Shown: in pieces, positions 10,757-22,207 of the stretch
Layout of the letters: each line of letters begins with the position of its first letter
Position numbering within the stretch: position 1 is the first letter of the stretch
Origin: Aphelenchoides besseyi
Lineage: Eukaryota > Nematoda > Chromadorea > Rhabditida > Aphelenchoididae
Length of the DNA stretch: 64,000 nucleotides
Reading direction: 5' to 3'
Assembly (NCBI GenBank): GCA_024699855.1
Contig: JAMPIQ010000001.1
Location: forward strand, 16,678,001-16,742,000
Made by a program: the position numbers and the translations under genes
The notes under the pieces: model-generated
Databases searched by the model: none
What the model was told of the DNA's origin: nothing
The model's input: only the letters and a program-made list of their open reading frames with translations

Positions 10757-12092
10757 TCACTCTGTGGTCGGCCAGACATCGTTTTGCGCATCATCGAGCA
10801 TCATCTCGTCTGTAACAGTGTCAATGTGTGTTGCGAATATAGCGGCCGGGATGATTTGGACAAGTTGCTGGCCATCTCTGCTGCCTGAAACCGCTATCCC
10901 AAGCAAATCGTTGTCAACACCCAATCGTATCACTGGTCCTCCACTGTATCCATCTGAAATCGAGCTATATTTATTCTGTCTTTCTTCATGAGTCAGAAAT
11001 CTTACGATCTGGTCTATATGCACCGTGAATGTACCTTTTCTTGTGAGCCTTATCAGAAGCATTTGAGAGATTCTTTTTTAGCATTTATAAGCCTTGGTGA
11101 TCATGTTCGCGGTGATTGGAAGACCTGAATCAATTCACCCTCATAACTAGATGAAAATCCACTAAAATACTCAGACTCAATATTTTGAAAAAAGAAATCC
11201 CAGGCTCCCAAAATTTCCTGCTGATTCCGAATCTGCAATAAAATTCTGAAGTTTCAAAGCTCATTTTCGAGAAAAATGCTTTTTATCAATTTAACATCTG
11301 TTGGGGTTTTACTGCCACCTAGTCCAACGTGGTTACGAATTATTTACTACACAAAACTAAGACAACGACAATAATCCTAACGGGCCGAAAACAAGCGGCC
11401 CGCAGCCGAGTGGGCCCAAACCCATCAATCAGAATGCCAAACAGACTGTAGATTTCCACTCCCGAACAACATCCGTAATGTCCTTTGAATACCAAAAGCA
11501 CAAAATTGTTTTCATTTTGTGCTGTGCCCAGTTCTAATGGCATCAAACCCTCATCCAGCAAACCGCCTCCATCTGCGTACAACACGACAAAGTCCACGAT
11601 TAAATCAACCTGCAAACCAATTAGTTCAAATATACGCTTTTTAAATATTCACTGACGTGAACAATCTTAGTCTCGACTTGCAATTTGTCGTCATCTACTC
11701 TGTAAACAAACACTAACTTGTCCAAAAGATTTTTTCCGTTTTTATCCATTTTTTGATGTTGTCTCCATGCAGCAATTTGGTATCTATCTAAATTATTCTG
11801 TGAATTCAATGTGTTAATATAACTCGCCTTAGATTTCTTTGCTTTTATGTCTTCCGCCTACTTAATGCATTGTTTGTGGTAAGTGTCATATATATCCGTT
11901 ACAGCGACATGTGCATTGTAACGGCATACCAATCGTTAATGACGGTGACACAACCTCCTTCGCTTCTTGTTGGGCAAGTTGATGCAGCGCAGGTAACCTG
12001 CAAATTTGCTATAGCGTTTGAGATCCTCAGCTAAAAATCTCACTTGCATATCCAAACCACATTACAATAAGATACTTCTCGTCACTATGAGC
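10757..12092 (-). CDS. Trypsin-like serine peptidase (5' end not found)
   Basis: Reading the minus strand through short introns gives a chymotrypsin-fold protein. Exon near 12090-12046 reads SDEKYLIVMWFGYA, joined through a 35 bp intron to NLQVTCAASTC...GGCVTVINDWYAVTMHMS. The INDWYAVTMH block corresponds to the catalytic-His strand. Next comes KIVHV-VDLIVDFVVLYADG with the catalytic Asp (D in VDFVVL). The last exon begins at a TTTCAG junction and reads GYSGGPVIRLG, the catalytic-Ser loop, followed by LLGIAVSGSRDG. The Asp usually preceding the Ser (GDSGGP) is Tyr here, as seen in some V8/HtrA-like peptidases, so activity is not excluded. Exons between 11340 and 11062 are uncertain, and a frame problem there is possible. 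No signal peptide seen because the start is missing. Confidence 0.5.
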
Positions 12093-12099
12093 TCGAGAA

Positions 12100-12500
12100 A
12101 AAAATACACGGTCTCAATAATTACTCCAGATCTCGAATAAAATTATAAACGCACTGTTGTATTCGCGTACAACTAAATAGGTTTATTGAATGAAGACCGA
12201 AAGGAATACAAACAGTACAGAAAAACAACAACTAAAAAAACGGGACTCTTCAGAGAACGGGGCAAAGGCACCAGCCATCAGATCGATTCACGGCGGGACC
12301 CGGGGAGCTCATGTCACAACACGCACGAAGCTCATTTTTCGAAAAATGCACTTTTTGCGGTTGTTAGAAGGCCAACATTTTTTGGCCGAGTGGTGCGCGC
12401 GTGGGGATTTTTGGCGTCGGAGGATAAAAGTTTGATCTTGTCTTGGTACTAATAAATAGATGTAGTAAAACACAATTGAAAAATATCATGAACTTGTGCA
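12100..12500. other. Non-coding, possibly repeat-derived, interval
   Basis: More GC-rich than its surroundings (12280-12430). Two overlapping plus-strand frames of about 80-88 codons are open here, but both are Arg/Lys-rich with no domain, which suggests chance frames. Begins with an AATAAA-containing tract. It could be an LTR fragment, but no second copy or terminal TG/CA pair was found. Confidence 0.25.
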
Positions 12501-12559
12501 GATTTAAAATCCGTATTTGCCTATTTTCAGGATATGATGATTTAGGGACAACATCGAAT

Positions 12560-12876
12560 GACAATCCTGGACGGCTAACGATTGGTGTATGTTGAGGAAA
12601 TTACGTTCGAACTACGTAATATTGTGCAGGGTCCCAACCATTCGCCGGTGGTATCTAATTTGTATCATTTTGAAAAAACTGAAGTTTAAGAAATGCATAA
12701 CAGTGCTAAAAGTTAGTATAACCTTACTTTACAGAGATTCTCGCCCCATTCTCAATAAAGTTAAGCCCAGCTGCACCAGGAAAATAACAATCTAATCTTT
12801 GAAGTGGTAGTGAATCATTTGAATTGACAGAAATAGGAATTTTTTCATCGTCTCCAACATCACTGACATCAACCAT
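12560..12876 (-). CDS. TDP-43-type N-terminal domain protein, apparently without RRMs
   Basis: ATG at 12876 opens an exon to 12733: MVDVSDVGDDEKIPISVNSN, then LDCYFPGAAGLNFIENGARI. A second exon (12654-12605), after an intron ending AAATTAG, reads IPPANGWDPAQYYVVRT. This follows the TDP-43 N-terminal ubiquitin-like fold motif for motif: an acidic start with E-x-I-x-I, the QFPGACGL block (here YFPGAAGL), and P-x-x-GWxxxxYVV before the linker. TDP-43 normally continues into two RRM domains; downstream on this strand I find only about 30 further codons, then the peptidase gene. The second exon also skips the segment corresponding to CMRGVRLVEG. It is therefore either a truncated paralogue/pseudogene or a domain-only gene. 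Confidence 0.5.
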
Positions 12877-12879
12877 TAT

Positions 12880-14268
12880 ATGAAAAAATAAATGTATCAT
12901 ACAATTTAAAAGATAAACTATGAATATTTTGATATCCAGTGTAACGTCTCGTTATAAAACTTTCCAATCTTCCGTTTTCATCCTTCAGATCTCGCCCACT
13001 CCAAAATCGCCACTGTCAAACCATTTTCGTCGATTAAGCTCACTCGTATCAATTTTTCCCGTCGCGAACCAAACCAAAGCTCGCCATCCTTTTTATCCTT
13101 TTTACTATTCTAAGTTATTGTCAAGTTGTATTAACTATGATCAAATAAATCAAGACGAACTAAGTGGCCAGTGATTTTAATTTGTGAGGAAGAAGACTAG
13201 AGGATTATTCTAACCTTACACCAGCATGGAAATAAAACCCAGCATGATGCAAAGCCAAAAATGCAACGAACAAACGTTGACACCTGATACCAACAGACAA
13301 AAAGCGTGCAAATTTGAGATCATATTTTATCATCAGAATTACAATCCAAAAACGCTCGTAGTAAACTTCTCGACTATCAGCCACAACTCAACGACAAGAT
13401 GTGTCAATTGGATACATAAGTAGATAAGAAGGGAAACGCAACCGTAATTCACATCTACAAAGTAACTCGGTAAGCACATTTTGTTAAAACTAAACTTACT
13501 CGCCCACTATTTCTTTACTATCCAAGAAATAAAACAATCGAATGATAGATCATCCGCAAGCAGCAAAGCCGATCTTATTGAGCTCTTGCTGATCGAATTC
13601 CAGGATAAACGAAGTACAATTCCTTATTAAGCATCTGAATTTTAATCACCTCATTTTAATAAAAAAAGCTACGCTTTCTAAAAACAATGAATTAAATAAA
13701 AAGAGTAATAAACATGAAAGAATTGCACGTTATATTCACGCATGTGTAATAGAAAATCGTAAAAAAAGTCTGAAAACAGTGACATTAGATGAAAAAGAAA
13801 ATTGATGATTGTATTTCTACAATAAATTTATTGGAGTGTTGCTTATGGCCAAATTTGGATGACAAGTATGACGCGAGAACTCACTACAAGGTGTGTCAGC
13901 TCTTTTCGTTGGTCATTTGCTGGTGCTTGCACACAGCTACTAGAAGTAACACGTTCATTCAACTCGTTTTCAAGTGTAAAAATCTTCACGTAACCTTGAG
14001 TAAAGTAGCCTTGAAAGTGAATCGAAATAATTTAAAACCAACGACAAAGAAGCTCCAGCACAACAAAAAGAAATGAGTTCTTGTAACTCGGTCGTTGAAA
14101 GTGTTACGGTGAGCGGAGAAGCGATTTGATTTTTGAACGTTCGATTAAAGAAGATGTTTAGTTGTGTTGAAATGCGGAACAACATGAACGTAAAGTTTGC
14201 AAATTGTGTTTCGTTTTCATCTGCAAAACTATCAATCGGTCGTCATTAAATTGAAGGTCATTAGTAAA
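12880..14268. other. AT-rich intergenic region, no gene supported
   Basis: Short frames only (for example 12920-13174 and 13789-14076 on plus), with Lys/Asn-rich or irregular composition and no motifs. The end of the interval is the promoter side of the membrane-protein gene starting at 14269. Confidence 0.35.
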
Positions 14269-15218
14269 ATGATCTCAAGCTTTGCGATCTCTTGTTTTCT
14301 TTTTGAATATCTTGGTAAGGTGGCTGTCAAAGCGGATTCGGACGAAGAGAATAGAAACACTCCCACGTAAGTCGGTTTTTGATTCAAGTTGTCTATTCGT
14401 GTTTTTAGAAGCCAAATCGTTAAGTTAGTTTTTGGAGGTCTTGCCGGGTAAGTTTTCTTTGAATCTTCCAACAAATTTTTTCGTATTACAGAATTGTGGT
14501 TCTCGGTCTGATTATTGGATCCGTACCATTCGCAATCTACCAATATGTGAAGACGATGCACTTGGAGAAGTTAACGAAAGTAAGTTCCAATTGTTAAGAT
14601 TACTTATCATTGCAGGTCGAACAAGAACTCTTGGAAAAAGAGCGAAAGATAGTCATCGAATTGGAAGCTCGGTTGAAGTTGGAATTGAAAGAGATGCGAT
14701 GGGAAAAGGAACATTTCGAAGAGAATCTTAAGAACAAACAAGTGAGTTTACTTTGCACTTGTTCCAATCCTTAGTTAAGAATACTACTAAATTGATAACT
14801 AGAAAACAGTTGAGTACGGTGACTAAACAACAAAAATCTCCCAGTGTCAATGATAAGGTCAGTCGCTTTCAAGGACCGTTCAAAGTTTCTGTTGTAGTAC
14901 GATAGCGAATTGCCGACTTTTGTTTCTATACCCGAAGACGAAGAAGCCTTTTACGAAGAAGTCGATCAAACGTCCTATACTTGTAGTTCTTACGAGACGT
15001 TGTTTCATCTCTCACAACCAGCAGAGGTTTTGCATTCCATTCATAGTCGATCTAATGAATTCGTTTAGACGAAGAGCCCGAAAGGAACTTTGAAAGTTCA
15101 AGCGAAGACGAAAAAAAAGAAGCCAAAACCAAAGAAGAAAAAACCGGAATCCGACAAAACTGAGTTATTCACCAAATTCGAAATCATTTCAACACCCGGA
15201 GTGCCTATTAAAGATTAA
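14269..15218 (+). CDS. Single-pass membrane protein with coiled coil and basic tail
   Basis: Seven exons (14269-14366, 14409-14447, 14492-14579, 14616-14741, 14810-14857, 14898-15026, 15069-15218) join in frame with clean GT-AG junctions. The product is about 205 residues. It starts with a hydrophobic leader (MISSFAISCFLFEYLGKVAV), a short acidic stretch (DSDEENRN), then a membrane helix with Gly-x-x-Gly (LVFGGLAGIVVLGLIIGSVP). A charged coiled coil of about 45 residues follows (KVEQELLEKERKIVIELEAR). The tail has an acidic patch and then a dense Lys cluster (KTKKKKPKPKKKKPESD). Probably type I with a cytosolic coil. No family recognised. AATAAA at about 15235 marks the 3' end. Confidence 0.7.
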
Positions 15219-15239
15219 ACTTTTCGATTTTGTGAATAA

Positions 15240-15890
15240 AATTTTGATTCAAGTAGTACTCCTGATTACGACGATTCTCATTGGCATCAGATTTCTTAGA
15301 CTCGAAACAATTGATTGGCCGCAATTTATTATTGCAGTGTTTCAACGGTCACTAGCTATGATGGGAGTTACGTAACGAAAACAAACTACCTGGTTACATT
15401 GAAGAACTAATCCAGGAAGAAAATATGGTGAGTAGCCGATTTGTTTCCGATTTTCGGCGTCTCAAAACCGAACCGCTTTATAATTTGAGCTAATCGCGAG
15501 TGCACGTGAGGTCTCGTTTACCGTAGATTGTCTTGTACGAATCCTACGATCCCAATTAATTGTTTCGACCATCTGTTTGTTAGCTTACACTCAATCATTG
15601 TTTCGCGCACTTAACTTCGATTCCTTAACGAGAGAGAAAGATCTTGACTTCCGTTTAATTGGCTTTGGCCATTCCGTTGCGATTCGTGGACGAACATCCG
15701 AATTTTCGCGCCCGTCGCGCTAATCGCCGGGTTACCCGGGATATCGCAGTCGGAGGTTAATCGCCTTGTTCCTTCGATTTGTCTTTTGTTTCAAGTACAC
15801 GAAATCGACGGGATACGATCGTTGTCCGTGAATGCGTAATAATTGATGGGTTTAGGGTCAAGAGGGTATGATTGCTTGTTGTGAGTTGAA
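15240..15890. other. Intergenic, no gene seen
   Basis: Contains polyadenylation signals and a GC-rich stretch (15690-15760). No supported frame. Likely shared flanks of neighbouring genes. Confidence 0.35.
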
Positions 15891-15895
15891 ATCCA

Positions 15896-16150
15896 TTGCG
15901 AACTGTAACATTCACTACAGTCGTTGGACTAATTCGATTGCTTTGTTTGTGCGGATTAGTCGAAGGGATTACGTCAGAAAACTTATTCAACGATCCGATC
16001 GACATCGATACATTGAACGTTAAGTGTTTGGAGAGGGATAGCATCAAGACAACTTTCTTGTTGTTCACAAACAACGACAAAGAATTTGCATTTGAATCGA
16101 CTTGCCGCAAGAGAAAACAACAGGGAAACAAAGCGGAAGCGGCACTTTGA
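15896..16150 (+). CDS. Possible small secreted protein
   Basis: A frame ending at 16150 contains a convincing signal-peptide-like start (TTVVGLIRLLCLCGLVEGIT), followed by an acidic segment and a short mature part with two Cys and a Lys/Arg-rich end (STCRKRKQQGNKAEAAL). The listed start lies at a non-consensus position (TTG-like context) and no clear ATG was found at the leader, so a 5' exon may be missing. No family recognised. The overlapping minus-strand frame (16158-15757) lacks features. Confidence 0.3.
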   Translation: MRTVTFTTVVGLIRLLCLCGLVEGITSENLFNDPIDIDTLNVKCLERDSIKTTFLLFTNNDKEFAFESTCRKRKQQGNKAEAAL

Positions 16151-16729
16151 TCCAGCAAAGTCGAGTGTTTTTGGTGCGAACAAGTTGGTTATTCTCTTGG
16201 AAGTATATTGACCTTTTAATTGCTGTGATAATCGAATTTTCGAAGAATTAGAAAAAAGTCTGTTTTGCTCGAAGACCTCTGGTGAATTCATATAGAAAGA
16301 AAAGGGATAGACGTTTGTGAAGTTTTTGCTGCTCATTAGCGATCTACTGTCGAGCTACGACGGACAACAACCATACGAGACCATCGAACATTGGAGACGT
16401 CGACTGACTCGAACTATCGACGCAGTTTCTCTCTTCGTCGTCTTTTTGGCCAATCAGCTGCCAAGAAAGCGGCGAAAATGCGCGCTAATGAACCGCGACG
16501 TTCACGAAGCGCCGCCTTCTTCCCGTCAGCTCACTCGCGATGTCTTGAGGACGAAACGAAACGATCGCAACGTATATGGTCTCTCATGCGTGTGTTAAGA
16601 ACGTACGTTGCAAGAAACTTATTGAATTGACGTCTCGGTTGTATGATTCTCGACTTCTTTCTTTGACGTCAACAATCCCTTATTGGTTTCAATCCATGAC
16701 ATGATTCTTCTGTTAGTTTAACGTGAGCA

Positions 16730-19614
16730 ATGGGTTTCGTTAAATCGCGTAACGGCGGTGGTCTTGTAACCAAACGCAACTCCCGACACAGCACATCGTC
16801 GGCTACCGCATCGGCCGCCAATTTGAACCCACTTTCTATTGTCAATTCGTTACCGCCAACTTATCCAAACGCCGAACCGCGACTTCAATCCACGACAATT
16901 CCATTCGATTCGTCGATTCCGTTACTTGGTGTTTCGGTCTCCGATCAATTTCATCAATTTCGTAGTGCAAATGAATACGAGCAAAACAACTTCGGTCATG
17001 GGCTAAATGGGTTTTCCGAACCCGCAACTTCGCAGTTTTCATTTGTTCCACAAAACCAAATCGCCACTTCAATACCCGCAGATGAGAGCAATGAAACGTC
17101 TTTTGGAATCCGACAGACATTCAACGGTCAAATGGATCAAATTCCAAGCTTCGATTTCGACAACAACCTTTGTGTCAATAACGGAAACGAATACGTGAAT
17201 ACGCAATCCGTTAATCCGGCCGGTACATCCGTCTCTTCCATGTCAAATGCCGTCGCTGCAGCTTCGTTTCTTTTGGCTGCCAATTGTTATGATGGTGTTC
17301 TGCTTCCAAGTGCCGCCAATTCAAGTGGTCAAACGGCTCAAGCGGCTGCTGTTGCGCATTTTGGTGGACTCGAAAATGTACCTCAGAATCCGGCTGCCTA
17401 TGTTGCTGCGGCAGCGAATTTCTATGGCGTTAGTGATCAGTGTGGTATGTTCAAAAATCAATAACTATGTATCATCCGATGAGTTTCAGGTCTTCTGCCA
17501 GCATTTCCGACCGATCAAATGGCCAACTGCTCAACCCAACCGTTAGCCGTTTCTGCAGCAACAAATTGCTGTCCATCCTTGACTTCAATGAACTTCTCAT
17601 TGGGTAGTGATCAGTCGAACGTAATCGACCGACCACTCAACGATATGCAACTGTTGGATGCCCAGCAAACTCAGTTCATCGGTCAAAATAACAACAACTA
17701 CAAAGAACCTACCGATTTGAACGAATCGGCGTTAAACACCGGAATGCTGATGACTCAACAACCTCAACAGTTGGAATCCCAACAGCCGGTTTCCGTCCAA
17801 TCCAAACTCACTGCTCAATCGACCAGTCAAACGCAAAAATGTGCGACCTGTAATAGTCAGATTCAAGATCGTTATCTGATGTGCGTCAACGGTTTGTATT
17901 ATCACGCCGACTGTTTGCGTTGTTCCGTTTGTTCGATTCAATTGGAAAACGAACCCACTTGTTTCTGCAAGCAATCCGGTCTCTACTGCAAGTCCTGTTA
18001 TGTTCAGTAAGTTGTTAGATCTTGAATTACTTGCATCGTTGGTTTGTGTCCAAAAATCTTGGCAAAAAGATGCGCGCGAATACAATTGGAGCTCATGAAG
18101 CGAAAGGAGGGGGACCGTTTCCGCCGCTCGCTTCTGACCATCCTCCCCAAACTCTCAACTTTACGCCTCTCGACTAAACGGATTTTCTGGTGCGGAAATC
18201 GGGACAATTCGATTTAGCTTAAAAGTTCGAAAATAATCGTAAGAAAGAAGTGGCAAAAGAGCGATTCGAATGATGTTGTTCGAGTGTCAACGATCGAACT
18301 GTTCGGCTTCCGATTGAGCGGAAGCTGATAAACAACCCAATGGACGGTCGTTGAATTTGCACTTTGTTTTAATGCGCAAACTTTTCCATTGTGTTTCCAA
18401 TTGGCTAGCCATTTGAACTTTAAGGTCCACGGAAATTCGATTAAAAATCTCCGCTTCCGAGGGCCATTGAATGCAAATTTTGTTGTTAACAGACGACCAT
18501 TTGCAAACGACAACTTGCTTTGCAGTGGAGATTACGAGAATTGAAGACAACGGTCGTCTTCCAAGAATCAGCGCAATTACGACGGTATTCAGGTGAAGAT
18601 ACTGGAGACCGTTACCTGCTCCCGACAACCGTAGTGTTTAGCAAAAAGTCGACTAATGAGTTCCATTGAAAAGTGTTGGCGTCTTGTGAACTCAAACGAT
18701 TTGATTTTTGAACTGTTAACTGGACCTGAACCGAAATTCACTCACACCGCAACCAATCACTATGATTTTAATTACAACGAAGAACTTTGAAGAGCAGAGT
18801 TTTCGTTGAATAGCTAGTTAATTGAACGAGACGACAAAACCCAAAAATGGCGATACGAGATACGATCCTTAGCGTTGATTGTCGTCATTTCGAACAGAAA
18901 CCCAAAATAGAAACTGCGAGGTCGATAAATGAACGGAAAATTTGCAGGAAGTTTCAAACCAAATGTGCACATTGTGATCGTCAGATTCAACCGAACGATT
19001 GGGTTCGACGAGCACGTTCCTTCGTCTACCATTTGGCCTGCTTTTCGTGCAATCATTGTAAACGGCAGTTGGTTACCGGCGAACAGTTCTCGTTGCAAGA
19101 AACCAAACTTCTTTGTAAACAACATTACTTGGAGCTGGTTCAGGGTGAAGATGGTGAGCTTTTGGTGTAATGATCATCTTTTGATTGTTTTCTATTTCAG
19201 CGAATCAGAAGCACAAAATCAAGCGTGTACGCACGACCTTTGCCGAGGATCAGTTGAGTATTTTGCAGGCTCATTTTCAACGCGATTCCAATCCAGATGG
19301 CAGTGATTTGGTACGTTTGCGAAGTTAGAATGCATCAGAGTGTTTAATTTTAGGAACGAATTGCAAATCAAACGGGACTCAGTAAACGCGTGACTCAAGT
19401 TTGGTTTCAAGTGAGTTGTTGGCATCAACATCTCAACGATCATTTTTAGAATTCGCGAGCTCGTCAGAAGAAGTATCAAGTCGGTGGTAAAAAGATTAGC
19501 AGTCAGAATGTCAATGGTCATCCCGGTTCGAATAGCGGTTTATCCACAAGCCCAACAACAACCATCGACTCGACGCTAAGTCCCATGACAAAAAGTCCGT
19601 CGTCCGAACAGTAA
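16730..19614 (+). CDS. lim-4: LIM-homeodomain transcription factor, Arrowhead/LHX6-8/LIM-4 type
   Basis: Six exons: 16730-17444, 17490-18006, 18947-19153, 19201-19310, 19354-19410, 19450-19614, all in frame. A long N-terminal region (~375 residues) is low in complexity, with Ala-rich runs and Gln/Asn-rich blocks, probably regulatory. LIM1 begins CATCNSQIQDRYLM and ends CYVQ at the 940 bp intron; LIM2 is CAHCDRQIQPNDW...CNHCKRQL...CKQHY. The homeodomain starts KRVRTTFAEDQLSILQAHFQ and ends VTQVWFQNSRARQKKYQ, with the SNPDG and GLSKRVTQVWFQNSRARQKK stretch characteristic of Arrowhead, LHX6/8 and C. elegans LIM-4, which specify neuron identity. Predicted nuclear DNA-binding activator. The C-terminal tail is Ser/Thr-rich. 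The N-terminus is much longer than in most family members. Confidence 0.9.
18007..18946 (+). other. 940 bp intron of the LIM-homeobox gene
   Basis: By far the longest intron identified in the window; most others are 40-60 bp. It starts GTAAGTTG and ends AAATTTGCAG, and separates LIM1 from LIM2. Minus-strand frames inside it (18513-18214, 18628-18287) have no recognisable features. Its size makes it a reasonable place for regulatory elements. Confidence 0.7.
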
Positions 19615-19973
19615 ACGAGAGGATCTGGATTTGGTTTCTGATCGAAGATTTCAGACACGCTTTGTTGCTAACGGCCGATCATTTGAGCTCCACTGCAGCG
19701 GCAATCGACGACGATTCGTTTGCTGGAAGACCGCATTGATCTTCTGTTTTCAACTGTTCGCATCATCAGTTTAATCTCATTTTTTGATCTCACTCGACAA
19801 CTTTGATTTGCTTTTTGATCTCGACGTAACTTTTTGTAACGGTTTTCACACGTGAATAAAACGATTCGGTTTGCAGTCGGGAAGAAATGAACTGATAAGC
19901 AAAGGAATGGCGTTGAACAAATTAAGTTCACAAATAGGACGTTCAGTTGTGATTCTCAGTTCAGAAACTGATC

Positions 19974-21436
19974 ATGAAGAGACTCTTGATTTTGGTTCTG
20001 TTCTCGATTGTAAATGAAATCAAATCGACTGGAAACTTGCAGTTGATTGGACGACAGTATCAAAAAACGGCATCGGATGTCGTTGAGTACAAGAATCGTG
20101 TGAGAAGTCGATCTTATTCCAATTTCATTATCGGATTTTCGGGTAAACATGTTGGGAATATAAACAATCTTATGCTTCAGACAATCCGATTCTAACAACA
20201 ATTCAAGTTGGTACACCGCGTAAGTTCATTTAAGCTTTTTGTTTAAAATGTTGTCTAGCTAAAAACTTCGCGGTGTCGATTGAAACTGGGACTGATGACC
20301 TGTGGTTTGTGGATCCCAATTATCCGGGAATCGGTGCGAATCAATCTGCCTATAATGTAAAGTGAGTTGCTTCGTCATTCTTTGTTAAGTTGTTTAGTGC
20401 TTCAACGACTGGCAAACAAGAAGACGGAAAGTTTAAAGAGATTTCCGAAGATCGTGGACTTTACGGGAACTTGTTCACGGATTCGGTCAATGTTGTAAGC
20501 TAAAGAAATCAGTCATTAGATTATGTGTGTTCAGTTTCTTGGTACATTTACGCAAACATTCAGAAAAGTTTAGGGCTCGAATGCAACCGATTGGGATAAT
20601 CCGGAGTCTGAGTTCGAAGGAGTTTTAGGACTCGAATGGAAACCGAATTCGGTCAAAGCCGTAAACTCCTCTTCTTCGCCAGTCTTGAATATTCTCGTTC
20701 AACTGCCGTCTTCAACACCAAAGTTTTACGTTACGTGGCTACAAAGGTCGGTGTTCAACTCGCGTACTGAATTTGCCATTTTCAGTAAAACAATTCAAGA
20801 CGTTGGTCGTTATCACGACTTCATTGTTACTTTCGGTTCAATCCCAACGGACAAATGTGATGTCTCAGATTTTAATTTTACACCGTTGACTTTTAACCCA
20901 CAAAGTGAAGTTCTGAGTTTTGTAATCGATGAATTTTATGTTGGATCGTACACGAATTTAACAGCAATGTCCGCAAAAGTAGATACCGGACTACCACTTA
21001 TTTTAGCTCCTTACGACCAGTGGCTTGGTATTTACTACGAAATAGACCCGGATTATTCGTGGTAAACAAGTGTCAAACTAGTTAGAGACTTGGATTTGAA
21101 GGGAATGAATTCGTACGTGGTCGCATGCTGCGCTTTTCAAAGTTTTCCGGATTGGGTTTTTAAGATCAATGGTATCACCTACACAATTCCATCAAGTTCC
21201 TACATCGTCGATGTGAGTTAAAAGTGTTCAAACAAATAATTGTTTTCAGTTACTACTTGGAGATGGTAGTTGCGCTGTGATGTTCGATTTGACTGATGGT
21301 TATATTGTTTCGGGCTGGGGCTTAGGAAACACCGTTCCTGTGGAACTATTGTGAGTATTTCGATGTCGACAACCAACAAATTGGGTTTGCTCGAGCTCTA
21401 AGTGGTACATCAACTGGTGAATATAAAGTGTCGTAA
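19974..21436 (+). pseudogene. Pepsin-like aspartic protease homologue, altered and frameshifted
   Basis: Signal peptide MKRLLILVLFSIVNEIKS, then a pepsin (A1) fold in several short exons: IQVGTPPKNFAVSIETGTDD LWFVDP (split here by a space; first active-site loop), EFEGVLGLEW, VTFGSIPTDKCD, a second active-site loop AKVDTGLPLILAP, SYVVACCAFQSFPDWVFKIN, YTIPSSSYIVD, and the C-terminal YFDVDNQQIGFARA. The first catalytic Asp (DTG) is Glu here. Near 21330 the expected LGTPFLWNYCEYFD block can only be read by changing frame: the sequence has two extra bases relative to the consensus, and the frame used up to that point ends at a TGA. Together these point to an inactive or decaying gene of a secreted protease family common in nematode guts. 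Sequencing error at one site cannot explain both changes. Confidence 0.65.
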
Positions 21437-21499
21437 AATTGTTTATTGATAGTCGTAGATAAAAAGCTTCTTTAAGAAGACAATCTCTATTTTACACGC

Positions 21500-22011
21500 A
21501 TTTTATGTGCTCAACCAGTGAAGGTCGAACGTTCCAAAATTTGTTGAGTGTTCAGCCACAGCTTAAAGCCGAGCTAGAACTTAATACTAACCTCAAACTT
21601 GGGTTAATAAACCGACGATGTTGACGAATCTTCGTCTCTTTTGCTCCACAACTTCCACAAAACCGCTGGGTAGGACGGTTTTCGATGCTCATGTTCTGTT
21701 TGTCAAGATGTCTCTCTCACTCACGCGACAACTAGAAAGATTGCGAGAGGTCTCTAGCAAGAAGCCCCGCGGCGTTATGGCGAAAAGATCGAGAGAAAGT
21801 AATAGGGTGAGAGGAAAGCAGAAGGTGTCTGCTAAGAGCCGTTTGACCCATAAACTTCCCGGCAGTGTGAGAGCTAAAGAGACGGAGAGCAGTCAACACC
21901 GTCGGTTTATAAACCCAAGTTTGAGGTTAGCTCAGGTTTCGATCCAACCATTGTGGTCGAACAACACAAATTTTGGAATGCTCGGTCTTCACTGACTGAG
22001 CACATAAAACA
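21500..22011. mobile_element. Palindromic element with ~125 bp inverted arms
   Basis: The left arm (21500-21626, containing TTTTATGTGCTCAACCAGTG and ACCTCAAACTTGGGTT) is repeated inverted at 21888-22011 (AACCCAAGTTTGAGGTTAGC, then GCACATAAAA). Matching continues with lower identity towards the centre, so the whole ~510 bp forms an imperfect palindrome. A 125-codon frame crosses it (21618-21995), basic and without domains, and is probably fortuitous. Fits a foldback/MITE element inserted just behind the protease pseudogene. Confidence 0.65.
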
Positions 22012-22207
22012 TTCAAGCAAAATGAACTTTCCATCTGATTCATTCACTAACTGATATATTCAAATGTATTTGTTCAATCACATAATCCATGAGCTTCGTG
22101 CCAAATGCTGTCAACTCAATGGTTGTTTCATGAATTGAAAATTGAGTTGCATTTGCGTCAAAACACATGAATGGAACTTTATTCAGAGACTCCAACAGAC
22201 AAAATCA

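Noticed and set aside
12100..12440. Possible solo LTR (GC-rich block with AATAAA-like start)
   Set aside because: No paired copy, no target duplication, no reverse transcriptase in the window.
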